A stretch of DNA of 8,090 bases from JBLHLB01 sp047618505 (GTDB lineage Bacteria; Planctomycetota; UBA1135; GCA-002686595): NCBI GenBank assembly GCA_047618505.1, contig JBLHLB010000186.1, positions 1 to 8,090 of the forward strand, read 5' to 3'. Position 1 is the stretch's first letter. Every line of letters starts with the position of its first letter. Positions 6,669 through 8,090 of this stretch are shown piece after piece. Both the position numbers and the translations under genes were made by a program. Under the pieces are notes generated by a model. That model saw only the letters and a list, made by a program, of their open reading frames with translations. It ran no database searches and had not been told where the DNA came from.

Positions 6669-7337
6669 ATGTCATCTCATACGAAACAACACGACCAAGG
6701 CATGCTCGCGTACCTGCGCAATTCCGCGTTGCTACGGGAGTCTGACGAGCTGCGCGCCCTACGCCTGGAAACGGCGCCGATGGAAGATGCGGAGATGCAG
6801 ATCTCCGTGGAGCAAGGGCGATTGATGGCGTTCCTTGTCGCTAGCATGGGGGCCAAGCGAGCGATTGAAGTGGGGACGTTTACGGGCTACAGCGCGCTTG
6901 CCGTTGCCGAGGTTCTCCCGGCCGGCGGCCTACTTGTGGCCTGTGACACTTCCGAGGCATGGACCAGCATCGGACGTCCCCATTGGGAGCGAGCCAATGT
7001 TGCGGACCGTATCGATCTACGTATTGGACCCGCTCTTGAAACCCTCGACGCGCTCCTCGCGGATGGCCAAGGGGGCAGCTTTGATTTCGCCTTCATCGAC
7101 GCCGATAAGGAGCCCTACCCGGACTACTTCGAGCGTTGCCTCAAGCTCCTGCGTGTGGGCGGGACCGTGGCCTTTGACAACATGTTTTGGGGTGGCTCTG
7201 TCTTCGACGATTCCAGGACCGAAGGCGCCGCCCCCATCCTGCGTCAGCTCAATAAGGACATCGCCGCCGACACCAGAGTCGAGCCCGTCCTGGTCCCCAT
7301 CGGCGACGGCCTACTCCTGGCTCGCAAACTGGGTTAG
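6669..7337 (+). CDS. Class I SAM-dependent O-methyltransferase (CCoAOMT/COMT-like family 3)
   Basis: This 222-residue cytoplasmic enzyme matches the usual length of the bacterial caffeoyl-CoA-type O-methyltransferases. They transfer methyl from S-adenosylmethionine to a hydroxyl of a small, often catechol-like, substrate with a divalent metal. Visible motifs: MQISVEQGRLM (43-53, where relatives have MQIS.EQG), SAM-binding motif I EVGTFTGYS (67-75), acidic CDTSEAW after strand 2, FIDADKEPYPDYFE with metal-site D144 plus D146/K147, and AFDNMFWGG with D170 and N171. All metal-binding positions look present. The N terminus (LLRESDELRALRLET) is a helix typical of the family. The start is ATG 6669, preceded by GGAG. 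It lies 68 bases after the ATPase on the same strand and could be read through from that operon or have its own control through the tandem repeat. The natural substrate cannot be read from sequence; housekeeping roles in planctomycete-like bacteria are unclear to me. Confidence 0.9.
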   Translation: MSSHTKQHDQGMLAYLRNSALLRESDELRALRLETAPMEDAEMQISVEQGRLMAFLVASMGAKRAIEVGTFTGYSALAVAEVLPAGGLLVACDTSEAWTSIGRPHWERANVADRIDLRIGPALETLDALLADGQGGSFDFAFIDADKEPYPDYFERCLKLLRVGGTVAFDNMFWGGSVFDDSRTEGAAPILRQLNKDIAADTRVEPVLVPIGDGLLLARKLG

Positions 7338-7345
7338 CAATTGGA

Positions 7346-7368
7346 GGTACGGAGCCAGCTTCCGTACC
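7346..7368 (+). terminator. Hairpin just after the methyltransferase, possible terminator
   Basis: GGTACGGA (7346-7353) pairs perfectly with TCCGTACC (7361-7368) around a 7-base loop, starting 8 bases after the stop codon. There is no T-run afterwards, so it is either a non-canonical terminator or a 3'-end stabilising hairpin. Position is the strongest argument. Confidence 0.45.
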
Positions 7369-7377
7369 GCCCATACA

Positions 7378-7399
7378 CAGCTCCCTGATGGGTAAGCTG
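7378..7399 (+). other. Small hairpin in the 7338-7527 spacer
   Basis: CAGCT plus CCC (7378-7385) can pair with GGG and AGCTG (7390-7399), leaving a TGAT loop and a two-base TA bulge. A partly matching direct copy of its CTGATGGGTAA segment recurs at 7412-7423. The role is unknown and it may be chance. Confidence 0.3.
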
Positions 7400-7472
7400 A
7401 GCATTCCTGTGCTGACTGGGTAACTCATTGGTGGGGGGTCTTGTGCTGGATCAGGGGTCGTCGTCATTCTGT

Positions 7473-7499
7473 GGGGGTCGCCTCCTGGGCGTCACCCCC
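7473..7499 (+). other. GC-rich hairpin upstream of the last gene
   Basis: GGGGGT and CGCC (7473-7482) can pair with GGCG and ACCCCC (7488-7499) around the loop TCCTG, with a two-base bulge (TC). It ends 28 bases before the ATG at 7528. No T-run follows, so it looks more like a leader structure of the next mRNA than a classical terminator. The rest of the 190-base spacer holds no gene I can support and no clear promoter. Confidence 0.4.
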
Positions 7500-7527
7500 G
7501 CAATTCTGATTACCCCCGCGAGCCCGT

Positions 7528-8090
7528 ATGTTTTCTCCCCTTCTTTTGGTTGGAGCATTGGCTGTGTCGAGTGGCACATCGCCAGTGCCCTTAGACCTGG
7601 AGACCCTGAGTCATTCAGATCTAACAGCCGCGATTGATGCGCTAGCAAGCAGTCATCCCCACGCGTCGAAATCCTTAGTCGCCACTTCGCGCGGCGGCCG
7701 CTTGGTGGAAGCGATCACCCTTGCGCCCGATGGTGCGGCCTTGGATCGGCCCGCGCTGTTGCTCGTGGCTGGTTTGACCGGAGCCGAAGCGTTCTCGTCG
7801 AGTTTGGCACTACACCACGCCCAGGCCTTGGCCGCGGGCTACGGCCAAGACGACGCGATCACCGCCTTTCTCGATCGCTGGACCGTACACGTGATCCCGC
7901 GGGTGAATCCCGACGCGGTCGAGTCTTTCTACATTGCGCCGCGCATCGAAGGGGCTGCAACGGGTCGCGGTGTCGACGACGATCGCGATGGTGTGCAGGG
8001 GGAAGATCCCCTGCAGGACCTGAACGCCGACGGCCTGATCACCTGGATGCGCTACAAGGATCCCGAAGGCACTTGGTTGCCGGATCCCAC
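7528..8090 (+). CDS. Secreted M14-like carboxypeptidase-family protein, 3' partial, metal site altered
   Basis: The frame runs from ATG 7528 to the window end (187 codons) and is cut off. An in-frame TGA at 7507-7509 with no start codon in between makes 7528 the earliest start; no good ribosome binding site precedes it. The N terminus (MFSPLLLVGALAVSSG) looks like a short signal peptide lacking basic residues. Then come an M14-like N-terminal core (TSRGGRLVEAI, ALLLVAGLTGAE), VHVIPRVNPD (N127-D129), and an acidic insert with DDDRDG (150-155) and DLNADGLI (164-171), followed by MRYKDPEGTW. This insert is a layout I know from secreted planctomycete-type M14 proteins. The first zinc ligand, His in HxxE, is replaced by T84 while E87 remains. 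The Arg, second His and catalytic Glu would lie beyond the window. It may be a catalytically altered or inactive member. It sits 190 bases after the methyltransferase and probably forms its own transcript. Confidence 0.75.
   Translation, partial: MFSPLLLVGALAVSSGTSPVPLDLETLSHSDLTAAIDALASSHPHASKSLVATSRGGRLVEAITLAPDGAALDRPALLLVAGLTGAEAFSSSLALHHAQALAAGYGQDDAITAFLDRWTVHVIPRVNPDAVESFYIAPRIEGAATGRGVDDDRDGVQGEDPLQDLNADGLITWMRYKDPEGTWLPDP

Noticed and set aside
1841..7337. Phage-defence island
   Set aside because: A nuclease plus SMC-like ATPase could suggest defence, but there is no mobile element, toxin or other defence gene nearby, and the YhaO/YhaN-like pair with an ordinary methyltransferase is equally consistent with housekeeping DNA processing.
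7428..7637. Plus-strand 69-codon frame in the last spacer
   Set aside because: It runs in another frame into the M14-like gene, which has a signal-like N terminus and family motifs; its product is low in any recognisable pattern.

Overview
The window is GC-rich bacterial DNA with every recognisable gene on the + strand. There are six protein-coding genes, the first and last cut by the window edges. No RNA genes, CRISPR arrays, transposases or integrases were seen. The last gene has an M14-type fold with a duplicated acidic Asp/Gly insert (DDDRDG, then DLNADG before an MRYKDPEG stretch). I associate that layout with secreted carboxypeptidase-like proteins of Planctomycetota and their neighbours. 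Together with the GC-rich genes and a YhaO/YhaN-type pair, this suggests a planctomycete-like organism, but that is inference from a few motifs and not a placement.

Layout: (1) 1-860, the 3' part of a guanidino-group hydrolase of the arginine deiminase superfamily (CtlX-like). It overlaps by 4 bases (ATGA) with (2) 857-1726, an MpaA-like M14 zinc peptidase/amidase carrying a lipoprotein signal. A 114-base spacer follows, with a possible promoter, a good ribosome binding site and a six-codon mini-ORF. (3) 1841-3322 is an SbcD/Mre11-family metallophosphoesterase, joined by another ATGA overlap to (4) 3319-6600, a large SbcC/Rad50/YhaN-like ATPase. That ATPase has a two-helix membrane hairpin inside its coiled coil and about 240 extra residues after the ATPase head. 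A 68-base spacer made mostly of an imperfect 22-base tandem repeat leads to (5) 6669-7337, a class I SAM-dependent O-methyltransferase. After a 190-base spacer with three potential hairpins comes (6) 7528-8090, the N-terminal part of a secreted M14-like protein that lacks the first expected zinc-binding histidine.

How the genes fit together: genes 3 and 4 almost certainly make one complex, a nuclease plus a coiled-coil ATPase for DNA-end or structure processing, possibly tethered to the membrane. Genes 1 and 2 are translationally coupled and may act on small nitrogenous or peptide substrates (citrulline/arginine-type compounds, peptidoglycan peptides), although their compartments differ. The methyltransferase and the final M14 gene have no evident mechanistic link to the pair. 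The most unusual material is the architecture of gene 4 (membrane hairpin, non-histidine H-loop, C-terminal extension), the degenerate metal site of gene 6, and the tandem repeat before gene 5.
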